From: Cupriavidus sp. U2 | Lineage (GTDB): Bacteria; Pseudomonadota; Gammaproteobacteria; Burkholderiales; Burkholderiaceae | Direction: 5' to 3' | Length of the DNA: 64,000 nt | NCBI RefSeq assembly: GCF_009663685.2 | Contig: NZ_RCOG02000001.1 | Coordinates: 186,152-250,151 of the forward strand | In this document: piece by piece, positions 40,881-49,808 of the stretch | Layout: each line of letters begins with the position of its first letter | How positions within the stretch are numbered: position 1 is the stretch's first letter | Position numbers and translations under genes: made by a program | The notes under the pieces: generated by a model | The model's input: only the letters and a program-made list of their open reading frames with translations | Database searches by the model: none | What the model was told of the DNA's origin: nothing

Positions 40881-42785
40881 ATGGCCGCCGCCAAGCTCGT
40901 CACGCGCTGCCCGGCCTGCCGCACCGCGTTCCGGCTCGTTGCGGATCAGCTGCGGCTGCGCCAGGGCCTGGTCCGCTGCGGACAATGCGATACCGTCTTC
41001 GATGCACGCGAACACCTGATCGAGGTGCCCGCGCCGGCCCCATCGGCCCCATCGGCCCCATCGGCCCCATCGGCGCCGTCGAACCCATCGGCCGCCGCCG
41101 TGACGATGGCGGCCGCGCTGGCCCACGCCGAGCAGACCCAGGCAACGGCCCGCGCGCGCGAAGACGAGGCCCCATTCGACCCGGGCTTTGATCCGGGCTA
41201 CGAAGTCCCCGCGCTCGATTCGCCAACGACGATGATGTCGGAGCCGCCCGATGCAGTGGCGCAGGCGCCGAGCGCCGCGACGGTCGCCGGCGACGCGCGT
41301 CAGGAAGCGGCTGCGGAAGCCGATGCCGAAGGCGCCGATGCCGACGTCGAACCCGGTCTCCCGGCCAGCCACGAACCCGACCTGGCCCCCGCCGTCGAGG
41401 CGGCAATGCCCGCGGCCGAGGGTGAGCCGGTGTCCGACGCATCGACTCCCGCATCGGCCGACACCGCGCCGCCAGCGGAACCCCCACTGACCGATCCGCC
41501 CACGCCATGGCCGATGCTCGACCATTCGGCGTTCGACGATGAGCCGGTGCAGACACCATCGCCGGCCGCGCAGGCGTCGCAGGCATCCCACTCTTCGCTG
41601 GACCCGGCTGCGGCCTTCGCGCCGAAAAACCCGTCGGGCATGCCGCCCTACGGCGCATACAGCGCCAAGGCCAGCTGGCCGCCGCTGCGCCCGACCAATG
41701 CACCGTCGAGCCAGCCCACGGACGAAGCCGGTGCCGCAACGCCCGAGACGTCCGCCACCGAAGCGGCTTCGGCCGCCGATGCGGTGCCGGAGGACGCAGG
41801 CGCCGGGGCCGCGTCCGATGCATCGAACACATCGAACGCATCGGACGCATCGGACGCATCGGACGCATCGGACGCATCGGACGCATCGGACGCATCGGAC
41901 GCATTGGCTGCATCGGCTGCATCGCAGGATTCGGATGTGCCCCATGTGCCGGCCGATGCATTGCCCACGCCCGAACCGTTCCCGCAGGCAGATCCGGTGC
42001 CCAGCGCCAGCGGCTTCCTGCGCGCCGAGGATCCGGCCGACCCTGAGGCCGAAGCCTGGGCCGCACAGGCCAAGGACGTCATCGAACACGACCTCGGCGT
42101 CACGTTGCGCGATGGCACGCCCGATGCCGTGGCACGCGAGACCGCCACACGCCACTGGCTGAACCGGCCCGGCGCATCGGCGGGATCGCCATCCGCATCG
42201 GCGGGCCCGGCAGCAAGCGGGCCGGTCTTCGCGCCCGATTTCCTGCGCCATACGCGCGAACGCGAACAGTCTCGCGCGCCCGGCGTGAAGGTCTCGGTGC
42301 CCGCCAGCCGGCGCGCCTGGATGCGCGCGGGGGCCGTGGTGCTGGGCCTCGGCATCCTGCTGCAGGGCGTCTACCTGGCCCGCAGCCAGATTGCCGGCAG
42401 CATGCCGGTGCTGCGTCCGGTACTTGAGGCGGCTTGCGCACCGTTTGGCTGCGATGTGCCGCCGTGGCGCGACCTCGAGGCGCTGCGCATCGACAGTTCG
42501 CAACTGCAGAAGCAGGACGAGGCCAGCGACGTCTATCTGCTGGCGGTCACCCTGCGCAACCAGGGGCGCGCCACCACGGCGCTGCCGGCGATCGAGCTGG
42601 TCATGACCGATCTGCAGGACCAGCTGCTGCTGCGCCGCGTGCTGCTGCCGGCCGAGTACCTGGAGCCCGTCCAGCGCGGCTTCGCGGCCACGGGCCTGCG
42701 CGCGGGCAGCGAGCTGCCGGTTCGGGTACGATTCCGGACACAGCAGGCGGCTGCCAATTACCGCGTGCTGATCTTTTACCCCTGA
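40881..42785 (+). CDS. DUF3426 zinc-ribbon protein with tandem repeats
   Basis: A 634-residue membrane protein of unknown function. The N-terminus is an MJ0042-type zinc ribbon (CPACRTAF..., then [10 protein letters not shown]) within the first 40 residues. A low-complexity region follows, about residues 50-430, with an Ala-Pro-Ser run and an Asp-Ala-Ser run encoded by 9-base repeats. One transmembrane helix ([18 protein letters not shown]) near residue 480 precedes a C-terminal DUF3426 domain ([38 protein letters not shown]). Family members act beside prmA, with no established role. Starts 9 bases after prmA. Confidence 0.85.
   Translation: MAAAKLVTRCPACRTAFRLVADQLRLRQGLVRCGQCDTVFDAREHLIEVPAPAPSAPSAPSAPSAPSNPSAAAVTMAAALAHAEQTQATARAREDEAPFDPGFDPGYEVPALDSPTTMMSEPPDAVAQAPSAATVAGDARQEAAAEADAEGADADVEPGLPASHEPDLAPAVEAAMPAAEGEPVSDASTPASADTAPPAEPPLTDPPTPWPMLDHSAFDDEPVQTPSPAAQASQASHSSLDPAAAFAPKNPSGMPPYGAYSAKASWPPLRPTNAPSSQPTDEAGAATPETSATEAASAADAVPEDAGAGAASDASNTSNASDASDASDASDASDASDASDALAASAASQDSDVPHVPADALPTPEPFPQADPVPSASGFLRAEDPADPEAEAWAAQAKDVIEHDLGVTLRDGTPDAVARETATRHWLNRPGASAGSPSASAGPAASGPVFAPDFLRHTREREQSRAPGVKVSVPASRRAWMRAGAVVLGLGILLQGVYLARSQIAGSMPVLRPVLEAACAPFGCDVPPWRDLEALRIDSSQLQKQDEASDVYLLAVTLRNQGRATTALPAIELVMTDLQDQLLLRRVLLPAEYLEPVQRGFAATGLRAGSELPVRVRFRTQQAAANYRVLIFYP
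41039..41083 (+). repeat. 9-base tandem repeat encoding Ala-Pro-Ser
   Basis: Consecutive near-identical ccatcggcc units, about four to five, encode the SAPSAPSAP stretch near residue 55 of the DUF3426 protein. In-frame, so copy-number change would only alter linker length. Confidence 0.85.
41818..41931 (+). repeat. 9-base tandem repeat encoding Ser-Asp-Ala
   Basis: About ten units of consensus gcatcggac, with the outer ones slightly degenerate, encode a (SDA)n linker near residue 320. The inner seven copies are identical, which indicates recent expansion by slippage and makes it a likely length-variable locus. Confidence 0.9.
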
Positions 42786-42861
42786 ATTCCATCGCCCCCC
42801 TCGCCACGCCGGCCGGCAATGCACCGGGCCGGCGGGCTGTACTTTTCTGACAGGAGCAACC

Positions 42862-43362
42862 ATGAGCAATGTGACCCTTGGCGGCAACGCCATCGAAGTT
42901 GGCGGCAAGTTTCCCCATGCTGGCGACAAGGCACCGGCTTTCACGCTGGTCGGCAAGGACCTGAAGGACGTGACGCTGGCTGACTTCGCAGGCAAGCGCA
43001 AGGTGCTGAATATCGTCCCGAGCCTGGACACGCCCGTCTGCCAGGCGTCGGCACGCAAGTTCAACGAGGCTGCCAGCAGCCTGGCCAACACCGTGGTGCT
43101 GACCGTCTCGGCCGACCTGCCGTTCGCCATGGGCCGCTTCTGCACCGCCGAAGGCCTGACCAACGTCGTGACGCTGTCGACGATGCGCGGCGCCGACTTC
43201 AAGAACGCCTATGGCGTGGATATCAAGAGCGGACCGCTGGCCGGCGTCTGCGCGCGTGCCGTGGTGGTGGTCGACGAGAACGACACCGTGAAGTACAGCG
43301 AGCTGGTGCCGGAAATCAAGCAGGAGCCGAATTACGACGCTGCTCTGGCTGCACTGAAATAA
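42862..43362 (+). CDS. tpx: Thiol peroxidase
   Basis: A 166-residue peroxiredoxin of the Tpx class that reduces peroxides with thioredoxin as electron donor. It opens [20 protein letters not shown], with the peroxidatic Cys in [16 protein letters not shown] and the resolving Cys in [13 protein letters not shown], 34 residues apart as expected. AGGAG lies upstream of the ATG. The transcript probably ends at the hairpin 43394-43424. Full length and typical. Confidence 0.96.
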   Translation: MSNVTLGGNAIEVGGKFPHAGDKAPAFTLVGKDLKDVTLADFAGKRKVLNIVPSLDTPVCQASARKFNEAASSLANTVVLTVSADLPFAMGRFCTAEGLTNVVTLSTMRGADFKNAYGVDIKSGPLAGVCARAVVVVDENDTVKYSELVPEIKQEPNYDAALAALK

Positions 43363-43393
43363 TCTGTGCGGTAGAACACAGTCGTACCAGCGT

Positions 43394-43424
43394 TTCCGCC
43401 CGTCATGCACGGGCGGAATTATTT
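43394..43424 (+). terminator. Terminator after tpx
   Basis: Perfect ten-base arms (43394-43403 and 43409-43418) with a five-base loop, followed by TTATTT. It lies between tpx and the PfkB kinase gene. Confidence 0.8.
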
Positions 43425-43467
43425 AACGTATCTGTTGCGGCCCTTCGCCGGGCCATTTGGAGAAGAG

Positions 43468-44415
43468 ATGTCCAGCCTGATCTGCGGTTCCGTCGCCTAC
43501 GACACCATCATGACGTTCGACGGCCGGTTCCGTGAACACATTCTTCCGGACCAGATCCACATGCTGAACGTCTCGTTCCTGGTTCCGGGCATGCGGCGCG
43601 AGTTCGGCGGCTGCGCCGGCAACATCGGCTACACGCTCAAGATGCTGGGCGGCGATCCGATCGTGATGGCCACCGTGGGCCAGGACGCCGGCCCGTACCT
43701 GCAGTACCTGCGCGACCTGAGCATTGCCACCGACCATATCCGCACGCTGCCCGACACGTTCACGGCGCAGGCGATGATCACGACCGACCTGGACAACAAC
43801 CAGATCACCGCATTCCACCCGGGCGCCATGGGCCAGTCGCAGCTCAACAGCGTGCAGGACGCGCTGGGCGCCGGCAAGCGCCCGGCACTGGGCATCGTGG
43901 CCCCGGACAGCCGCGAAGGCATGCTGCACCACGCACAGCAGTTCGCCGACGCGGGCATTCCGTTCATCTTCGACCTGGGCCAGGCCATGCCGCTGTTCAA
44001 CGGCGAGGACCTGCGGGCGTTCATTGAACTCGCCAGTTACGTGACGGTCAATGACTACGAAGCACAGGTCATGCTGTCCCGTACCGCCTGGACCAGCGCC
44101 GAAGTGGCCGCCAAGGTTCGCGCGTTCATCGTGACGCACGGTGAACGTGGCGCCAGCATCTTCGCCGATGGCCAGCAGTACGCCATCCCGGCCGTGCAGG
44201 CCGAGCGCGTGGTGGACCCCACCGGCTGTGGCGACGCCTTCCGTGGCGGCCTGCTCTACGGCATCGAGCAGGGCATGGACTGGGAAACCACCGGTCGCCT
44301 CGCCTCGCTGATGGGTGCGCTCAAGATTGCCCAGCAGGGCCCTCAGAACCACTGGATTTCGCGTGAGGAAATCGGCAGCCGCTTCGCGGCGGCGTTCGGC
44401 TACCAATACGCCTAA
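43468..44415 (+). CDS. PfkB-family carbohydrate/nucleoside kinase
   Basis: A 315-residue ribokinase-family protein, probably an adenosine or sugar kinase. It opens MSSLICGSVAYDTIMTFDGR and has the N-terminal substrate motif FGGCAGNIGYTLKMLGGDP, and the C-terminal signature VDPTGCGDAFRGGLLYGIE, with the catalytic Asp in GCGDAF. Characteristic ITAFHPGAMG is present as in adenosine kinase-like members. Substrate is not certain. AGAAGAG precedes the ATG at 43468. A 17-kDa-antigen lipoprotein gene follows after 65 bases. Confidence 0.9.
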   Translation: MSSLICGSVAYDTIMTFDGRFREHILPDQIHMLNVSFLVPGMRREFGGCAGNIGYTLKMLGGDPIVMATVGQDAGPYLQYLRDLSIATDHIRTLPDTFTAQAMITTDLDNNQITAFHPGAMGQSQLNSVQDALGAGKRPALGIVAPDSREGMLHHAQQFADAGIPFIFDLGQAMPLFNGEDLRAFIELASYVTVNDYEAQVMLSRTAWTSAEVAAKVRAFIVTHGERGASIFADGQQYAIPAVQAERVVDPTGCGDAFRGGLLYGIEQGMDWETTGRLASLMGALKIAQQGPQNHWISREEIGSRFAAAFGYQYA

Positions 44416-44480
44416 GATGAAAAGGTGAACCGCGCACACCGGACGACGACGAAGGGCGCGGCATTCAGACGGGAGTTGCG

Positions 44481-44948
44481 ATGAATCAGATCCTTCGAAT
44501 CGGCGGTGTCGCGGTGCTGGCTACCGTGGCGCTGGTCAGCGGCTGTGCCAACTACTCCAATTCCGGCAGCGTCTACGCACCAGGCCAGGCACAACGCGAG
44601 CAGACCGTGCGCTATGGCGTGGTCCAGGGTGTGCGCGAAGTCATGATCCAGGGCGGCTCGACGGGCGCCGGCACGCTTGCCGGGGGCGCCATCGGCGGCG
44701 TCGCGGCGGGCAGCACCATTGGCAGCGGCGGGGGCTCCGTGGCAGCCGGCCTGCTGGGCGCCGTGCTCGGCGGCATTGCGGGCAGCGCGGCAGAGAACCG
44801 CATCACGCAGCGCCGTGGCCTGGAGATCACGGTTCAGCTCGAAGACGGCGACATGCGCGCCATCACCCAGGAAGCCGACGAGGTGTTCCGCCCCGGCGAC
44901 CGGGTGCGCCTGCTGTCTTCAGGAGGCGTGACACGCGTCTCGCACTGA
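44481..44948 (+). CDS. Glycine-zipper 2TM outer-membrane lipoprotein (SlyB/17-kDa antigen type)
   Basis: A 155-residue lipoprotein. A signal peptide leads to the lipobox VSGCANYSNSG with the acylated Cys near residue 23. The centre (about residues 62-110) has alternating glycines (GTLAGGAIGGVAAGSTIGSG, then GLLGAVLGGIAGSAA), the glycine-zipper 2TM domain, and ends in a small beta domain (LEITVQLEDGDMRAITQEA). SlyB-type proteins sit in the outer membrane and help hold envelope integrity under divalent-cation stress. Single gene ahead of a terminator. Confidence 0.9.
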   Translation: MNQILRIGGVAVLATVALVSGCANYSNSGSVYAPGQAQREQTVRYGVVQGVREVMIQGGSTGAGTLAGGAIGGVAAGSTIGSGGGSVAAGLLGAVLGGIAGSAAENRITQRRGLEITVQLEDGDMRAITQEADEVFRPGDRVRLLSSGGVTRVSH

Positions 44949-44970
44949 AACATGACAAGCCGTCAGAAAG

Positions 44971-45003
44971 AAACGCCGCGTGCCCTCGGGCCGCGGCGTT
45001 TTT
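44971..45003 (+). terminator. Terminator after the 17-kDa-antigen lipoprotein gene
   Basis: Ten-base arms (44971-44980 and 44992-45001) followed by T residues. It sits just after the SlyB-like stop codon. Confidence 0.85.
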
Positions 45004-45037
45004 CATTTGACGCGGCCATCGCCGCGCCCACGGCCAA

Positions 45038-45074
45038 TAAAAAACCCGCCGGGCACGGATGCCATCGGCGGGTT
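45038..45074 (-). terminator. Terminator of the histone H1-like gene
   Basis: Nine-base arms (45043-45051 and 45066-45074) around a 14-base loop; on the minus strand the hairpin is followed by a run of six T residues. It lies 110 bases beyond the stop of the H1-like gene. Confidence 0.8.
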
Positions 45075-45183
45075 GGCAAGACTCGCTGTCTTGCAGACCG
45101 GATACGGCGTATCCGGTCAGTGTGGCACGCGATGCGTGCCCAGGCGTTTCCCGGTTGTGATCGCTCGCACGAGGGCGAGGCAA

Positions 45184-45834
45184 TTACGGACGGTTGCCCG
45201 TCGGGAACGGCCAGGCCGCTGCTGGGTTCAGCGCGGTCTTGGCGGGTGCGGCAGCTGCCGGTGCAACGGCGGGCGCAGCAGCGGGCTTGGCAGCCTTGCG
45301 GGCAGCCGGCTTCTTGGCGGCAGCCTTCTTGGCAGCAGGCTTCGCAGCCGGCTTGGCGGCGGCCTTCTTGGCAGCCGGCTTTGCAGCAGCCTTCTTCGCG
45401 GCAGGCTTGGCAGCAGCCTTCTTGGCAGCCGGCTTCTTGGCAGCAGCAGCCTTCTTGGCCGGTGCGGCCTTCTTGGCGGCAACCTTCTTCACTGCGGCCT
45501 TCTTGGCCGGTGCTGCCTTCTTGGCGGCGACCTTCTTGGTTGCAACCTTCTTGGCGGCAACCTTCTTCACTGCAGCCTTCTTGGCCGGTGCTGCCTTCTT
45601 GGCGGCGACCTTCTTGGTTGCGACCTTCTTGGCGGCAACCTTCTTCACAGCGGCCTTCTTGGCAGCCGGTGCAGCCTTCTTGGCGGCTACCTTCTTCGTA
45701 GCAACCTTCTTCACAGCAGCCTTCTTGGCGGCCGGCGCTGCCTTCTTGGCGGCGACCTTCTTCACAGCGGCCTTCTTGGCGGCCGGCTTGGCAGCCTTCT
45801 TGGCGGCCGGCTTTTTCTTTGCAGCAGTTGCCAT
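45184..45834 (-). CDS. Histone H1-like DNA-binding protein
   Basis: A 216-residue protein made almost wholly of Lys, Ala, Pro and Val in short repeats such as AAKKAAPAAKKAAVKKVA, like the C-terminal tail of eukaryotic histone H1 and the bacterial H1 homologues (HctB, BpH1 and AlgP-type proteins). Such proteins bind DNA non-specifically and compact the nucleoid. It starts at 45834 (MATAAKKKPAAKK) with AAGGAG upstream. The coding repeats make it prone to length change. An island without genes lies upstream of its start. Confidence 0.9.
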   Translation of the reverse strand: MATAAKKKPAAKKAAKPAAKKAAVKKVAAKKAAPAAKKAAVKKVATKKVAAKKAAPAAKKAAVKKVAAKKVATKKVAAKKAAPAKKAAVKKVAAKKVATKKVAAKKAAPAKKAAVKKVAAKKAAPAKKAAAAKKPAAKKAAAKPAAKKAAAKPAAKKAAAKPAAKPAAKKAAAKKPAARKAAKPAAAPAVAPAAAAPAKTALNPAAAWPFPTGNRP

Positions 45835-45849
45835 GGATAACTCCTTCAC

Positions 45850-47818
45850 TAGCGTGAAATATCGAATGACCTAAATGGACGACCCGACCGATCCGAGGCG
45901 CATGGAGGCATGCCCCAATCGAGCGAGCGATTCATCGGCGCACGACAGCTCGAACCGCACGCTAATGAATTCGGTGGCAGGGATACCGGCGCGACCCGTG
46001 TCGCGCACCGCGGTGTTTTCACGGCAGCGCAAAATCCGCGCGCTGGCTGCAAAGCCAGCTTCCAGGCGGATTTCCGGGGCATGCCGTGCCCTGGAATATT
46101 CGATCGGCCCGCGCCGCACATCGTGTCGGCGCGCAGCCTGAATAGAGGAGATATCGGTCAGCAGGCCTGCAGCACGGGCTTGGCCTCGCGCACTGCAGAC
46201 GGTAATTCCACGGGGGTAGCTCGCCCATCCCGTCACTGGGCCACAGGAGACTGCACGCGTTGTAAGAAGCCTGATCGGCCCGGTCTGCGTCAAAGTTCTG
46301 GTGCTCCTCGGCTACCCGCATTCACTGCGACAAAGCATCGCGTCATCGTTGCTTCTTGCTTGCCTTCTTGCGACGCCCGCTTCGTCAAACACATCGATGC
46401 AATGAAGTGAGACTCTTGTCAAGGCGAATCATAATTCGTTTGCTCGATGATGTTAAGAAAAAAGTGCAAAAAAACTTGCGCGCAAGAACGAATCGATCTA
46501 ATTCACGCGCGCACGCCGAACACAACACCATCGATACGCTCTCTCTTCGAGACGCGCGTACACCAAATGAAGTTCCATCACGCGTGTGTTTCGATGGTGG
46601 AAGAACACCTGGCGACGCGACGGCGCAGCGTGTGTTCGCACCCTCCGCGCGCGTCGTCCAACCGCCTGCACGGCACGCCGATGCGCGAGATCACGGCGAC
46701 GCTTCGCATGGATCGGCGCCGACTGGAAACCCGCGTGAATATTGGCTTTCCGACACACACGCAGTGGCGCGGCAGCGTGCCGTCCGGTGGCATCGCACAG
46801 TGCGATCCTGGGACGCCGGCGGTCACGCGCCAGTGCCTTGGCAAGACGCGCGCGCGCCCTTCGACAAGCCGATCGCGCGACGGTCGCGTCGATGTGTCGG
46901 TGAGCCTCGCGTGCGTCGATCAGACAGTTGCGCGAGCACGACGAAGGAGTGATGCGCCTACGCAACGGTTTCCCTCTTCGACACGTATCGCCCCCCGCGT
47001 TTTGACATCAGTCGTGCGATGGATGATGTGTCGACGCGCGTACGAACTGGAGGCCGCAGTGCCCCGCGCTTGCCCGGCATCGCATCGCGCGTGGTGTCGT
47101 CGGCCGGCCAGTCGGGCCATCGCGCGGACCGAGCGATCGCCGTGCACCGCCGGCGTCTCGGCAACCGGTGCGGCTGCCATCGACTCAGCTTGCGCGGCGG
47201 CGTCGCATCGGTCCGCGCGCATCGGATGTCCATCGTTCGACGCGTCGGTCGCCGCCGGCAAACTGCTGCGCGGTCAACCATCCACCAGGCACGATCATTG
47301 ATCTGCTGACGATGCGCGCATTCGGGTTCTTACCGATGCCGTCACCGCCGCCGCGCAGCCGGTCGGCCGACGTCGCCAGGAACACCGGGGCGACCGCGCG
47401 TCAGGGCGTCGGTGGCGCGCTCGGGTGTGGCGCGCCTGCGCCACGGGCCGGCTAGAGGAATGTCTCGGGAACGCTTCCCGCGCGGTGCTTGTTGCAGGAC
47501 AAAATCGAGGCCAGCCGCCGCCAGGCGGGCGATTGCCGGAGGTGCCGCGGTACGCTCTGGTGCGTACGCAAATGGACGCGGGAGATTGCAGCGAACGGCG
47601 CGCGCCAGTAGATTGGCGTCGCGCGATGCCGATGCCGGCCAGCGCGGCACGCGGTTCATTGCGGACCGTTGCAATCGTGCTGACCCGGAAGCCGGCATCC
47701 TGCACGTCGTGTACGACTTGCGTGTCAGACCTGCAGGCTGGCTGCAACCTTACCGACCGACATAACCCGCGCCGCGCACTGGCGAATCCGCCATCGCGAC
47801 ACTGAACTGGAGATCTTC
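45850..47818. other. Gene-free island of unusual composition
   Basis: About 2 kb separates the H1-like gene from the DUF2147 gene. Every open frame of useful size (for instance plus-strand 46447-47301, 284 codons) translates to an Arg/Ser/Cys-rich chain with no recognisable domain, no signal peptide and no clear ribosome-binding site. The right two-thirds is crowded with CGCG, TCGCG and TCGA words, whereas flanking genes are dominated by GGC/GCC codons. A short AT-rich patch at about 46400-46500 includes an exact 12-base palindrome at 46475-46486. It may be a decayed segment, regulatory region, or RNA-coding region. Confidence 0.55.
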
Positions 47819-48292
47819 ATGCGCATGACCGACCCCCGCGCCCTGCTTCGCCATACCGCCCGTGCCGCCGTGTTCGCCGCCGCACTCACCGCCAGTGCCC
47901 TGGCGATGGCGCAAGCCACCCCGGCGGGCACATGGCAAACGATCGACGACGCCACCGGCAAGCCGCGCGGCGTGATCGAGATTACCGAGAAGGATGGCGT
48001 GTACAGCGGCAAGCTCGTGAAGAGCCTGGTGCCGTCCGAAGGCCCGCCCAAGGTGTGCGACAAATGCACCGACGCGCGCAAGGACCAGCCCATCATCGGC
48101 ATGACGCTGCTAACCGGATTGCGCAAGACCGGCGACAACGAATGGACCGGCGGCGAGATCCTGGACCCCGAGACCGGCAAGCTGTACAAGTGCAAGATGT
48201 CGATGGCCGACGACGGCAAGAAGCTCAACGTGCGCGGCTTCATCGGCATCAGCCTGATCGGCCGGACGCAGACGTGGGTGCGCCAGCAGTGA
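47819..48292 (+). CDS. DUF2147 family exported protein
   Basis: A 157-residue secreted or periplasmic protein. The N-terminus has a signal peptide (RAAVFAAALTASALAMAQA, cleavage near residue 32). The rest is the DUF2147 beta-barrel: TPAGTWQTIDDATGKPRGV, VYSGKLVKSLV, CDKCTDARKDQPIIGMTLL and GGEILDPETGKLYKCKM, ending with GFIGISLIGRTQTWVR. A Cys pair, CDKC, is conserved in the family. The function is unknown. The ATG at 47819 lies just after the gene-free island. Confidence 0.9.
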   Translation: MRMTDPRALLRHTARAAVFAAALTASALAMAQATPAGTWQTIDDATGKPRGVIEITEKDGVYSGKLVKSLVPSEGPPKVCDKCTDARKDQPIIGMTLLTGLRKTGDNEWTGGEILDPETGKLYKCKMSMADDGKKLNVRGFIGISLIGRTQTWVRQQ

Positions 48293-48465
48293 CGTTCTGA
48301 TGCCATCGCCCGCGCGCCGCTCATCCCGTGGCGCACGAACGGCGCACGGGCGATACAGAAAAGCGCAGCAAGAACGACGCCACCCACGCCATTCAGCAAA
48401 CTGACAGCTTAGTTCGGTAAGATCGATCCCCCGATCCTCTTTACAACAACTACCGGAGACCAAGC

Positions 48466-49437
48466 ATGCCATTGTCCCCTCGCGGCCGCACGCTGGCCCT
48501 GGCGCTCGCCGCCACCTCGCTGATGGCCACCACCGCCCACGCCGCCGATGCGTGGCCCAACCACGTGATCAAGTTTGTCGTGCCGTTCACGGCCGGCGGG
48601 GCCAATGACCTCGTGGCTCGCGCCGGTGCCGACGCCGTCAGCAAACGGATTGGCCAGCCCGTGGTGATCGAAAACCGTCCCGGTGCCGGCGGCATCGTGG
48701 GCGCCGACTACGTGGCCAAGAGCAAGCCCGATGGCTACACGTTCCTGGTAGGTGCCGTGGGCACCGTCACCAACAGCCTGATCCGCACGAAGATGCCCTA
48801 CCAGCCCGACGACCTGGTGCCCGTAGGCCTGATCGCGGTCAGCCCGTCGGTCATCGTGGCATCGCCGTCGCTGCCGGCGAACAACGTGAAGGAACTGATC
48901 GAATATTCGAAGAAGCAGGGCGGCGTGCCGTTTGCCACCGCCGGCAGCGGCAGCACACCGCATTTCGTTGAAGAAATGCTTAAGGAAAAAGGTGCGCAGC
49001 TGACCGTGGTGCCGTACAAGAGCGGCTCGGAAAGCATCACCGCCGTGATCGGCAACCAGGTGGCCGCCACGTCAGAGGCATCGATCGTGGTGCTGCCGCA
49101 GATCAAGGCCGGCAAGCTCAAGGCGCTGGGTGCGACGTGGGACAAGCACATGCCCGCCGCACCGAACATCCCCACCACCGCGGAGCAGGGCCTGCCTGAA
49201 GTGCGCATCGGCCATTGGGCCGGCATCTTCGCGCCGAAGGGCACCGATCCCGCGATCATCAAGAAGCTCAATGCCGAACTGAGCGCCGGCATGCAGAACC
49301 CCGAGATTCGCGAGCGCCTGATCCAGAACGGGATCGAGCCGGCAGGCGGTTCGGTGGAGAGCTTCGTTTCCTTCATCAAGACGGAGCGCGAACGTCTTGG
49401 CCGTATCGCCAAGAACGCCAACATGACGGCCGACTGA
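48466..49437 (+). CDS. Tripartite tricarboxylate transporter substrate-binding protein (Bug family)
   Basis: A 323-residue periplasmic solute-binding protein. After a signal peptide (ALALAATSLMATTAHAADA) the mature part opens WPNHVIKFVVPFTAGGANDL, with VIENRPGAGGIVGADYVAKS, and has the ligand-binding loop features of Bug/TctC receptors. It is a stand-alone receptor: no tctA/tctB transporter genes are adjacent, as for most members of this expanded family in Cupriavidus and Bordetella. Ligand is unknown but often a carboxylate. GGAG precedes the ATG. Confidence 0.93.
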   Translation: MPLSPRGRTLALALAATSLMATTAHAADAWPNHVIKFVVPFTAGGANDLVARAGADAVSKRIGQPVVIENRPGAGGIVGADYVAKSKPDGYTFLVGAVGTVTNSLIRTKMPYQPDDLVPVGLIAVSPSVIVASPSLPANNVKELIEYSKKQGGVPFATAGSGSTPHFVEEMLKEKGAQLTVVPYKSGSESITAVIGNQVAATSEASIVVLPQIKAGKLKALGATWDKHMPAAPNIPTTAEQGLPEVRIGHWAGIFAPKGTDPAIIKKLNAELSAGMQNPEIRERLIQNGIEPAGGSVESFVSFIKTERERLGRIAKNANMTAD

Positions 49438-49808
49438 TCGGCAGGGAATGGGCCGGCCAATGGTCGGCCCACGCCCCATCCAGAACTTTTTTGGATGCGA
49501 TCACCGGCCCCGGTGATCCTATGTCTGCACGCGGCCCGCGACATGCGGGCCGTTTGCATGCGGCCGGACCTTGTCAAATTTGACAGATAGCGCCGGAAAT
49601 GTGCACGACACTGCCCAACACCACCCATAGCGCAGTTTGCGATGTTTGATTTTGCAGACATCTGACCGCCGGCAGCATGTCTGTGATCGCCACGCAACGC
49701 GATTGCAACGAGAATGGTTCTTATTTATATTGCCGATCGCCCGAACATTTAGCCCCGGTGGTGAAGCCGGTAAAGGGCCCGGCAGTACGGGGCGCACTGG
49801 AACTGACA
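49438..49808. promoter_or_regulatory. Regulatory region upstream of the siderophore receptor gene
   Basis: A 371-base gap. In order: a perfect nine-base-arm hairpin (49499-49518) and a second eight-base-arm hairpin (49532-49552), together likely the terminator zone of the Bug gene; an exact 14-base palindrome TGTCAAATTTGACA at 49572-49585 of unknown purpose; and the receptor promoter with a Fur-type site (49703-49731). Confidence 0.6.
49703..49731 (+). promoter_or_regulatory. Receptor promoter with Fur-type box in the spacer
   Basis: TTGCAA (49703-49708), 17 bases, then TATATT (49726-49731). The spacer contains aacgagaatggttcttattt (49707-49726), close to the palindromic Fur box pattern GAGAAT-N-ATTCTC. 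Bound Fur would block RNA polymerase, giving iron-regulated expression of the TonB-dependent receptor. fur itself is in this window. Confidence 0.65.

Noticed and set aside
41818..41931. CRISPR-like repeat array
   Set aside because: Units are contiguous, 9 bases, in frame and without spacers; it is a coding tandem repeat.
37281..43202. 1973-codon minus-strand open frame
   Set aside because: Lies antisense to the aroQ-accBC-prmA-DUF3426-tpx genes; codon-bias shadow of high-GC coding DNA, with no recognisable domain.
45194..45874. 226-codon Ala/Phe/Leu-rich plus-strand frame
   Set aside because: Antisense of the repetitive H1-like gene; its apparent hydrophobic repeats arise from the lysine/alanine codons read backwards.
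46447..47301. 284-codon plus-strand open frame in the gene-free island
   Set aside because: Arg/Ser/Cys-rich, no domain, no convincing start signal, codon-position bias weak; kept only as part of the island description.
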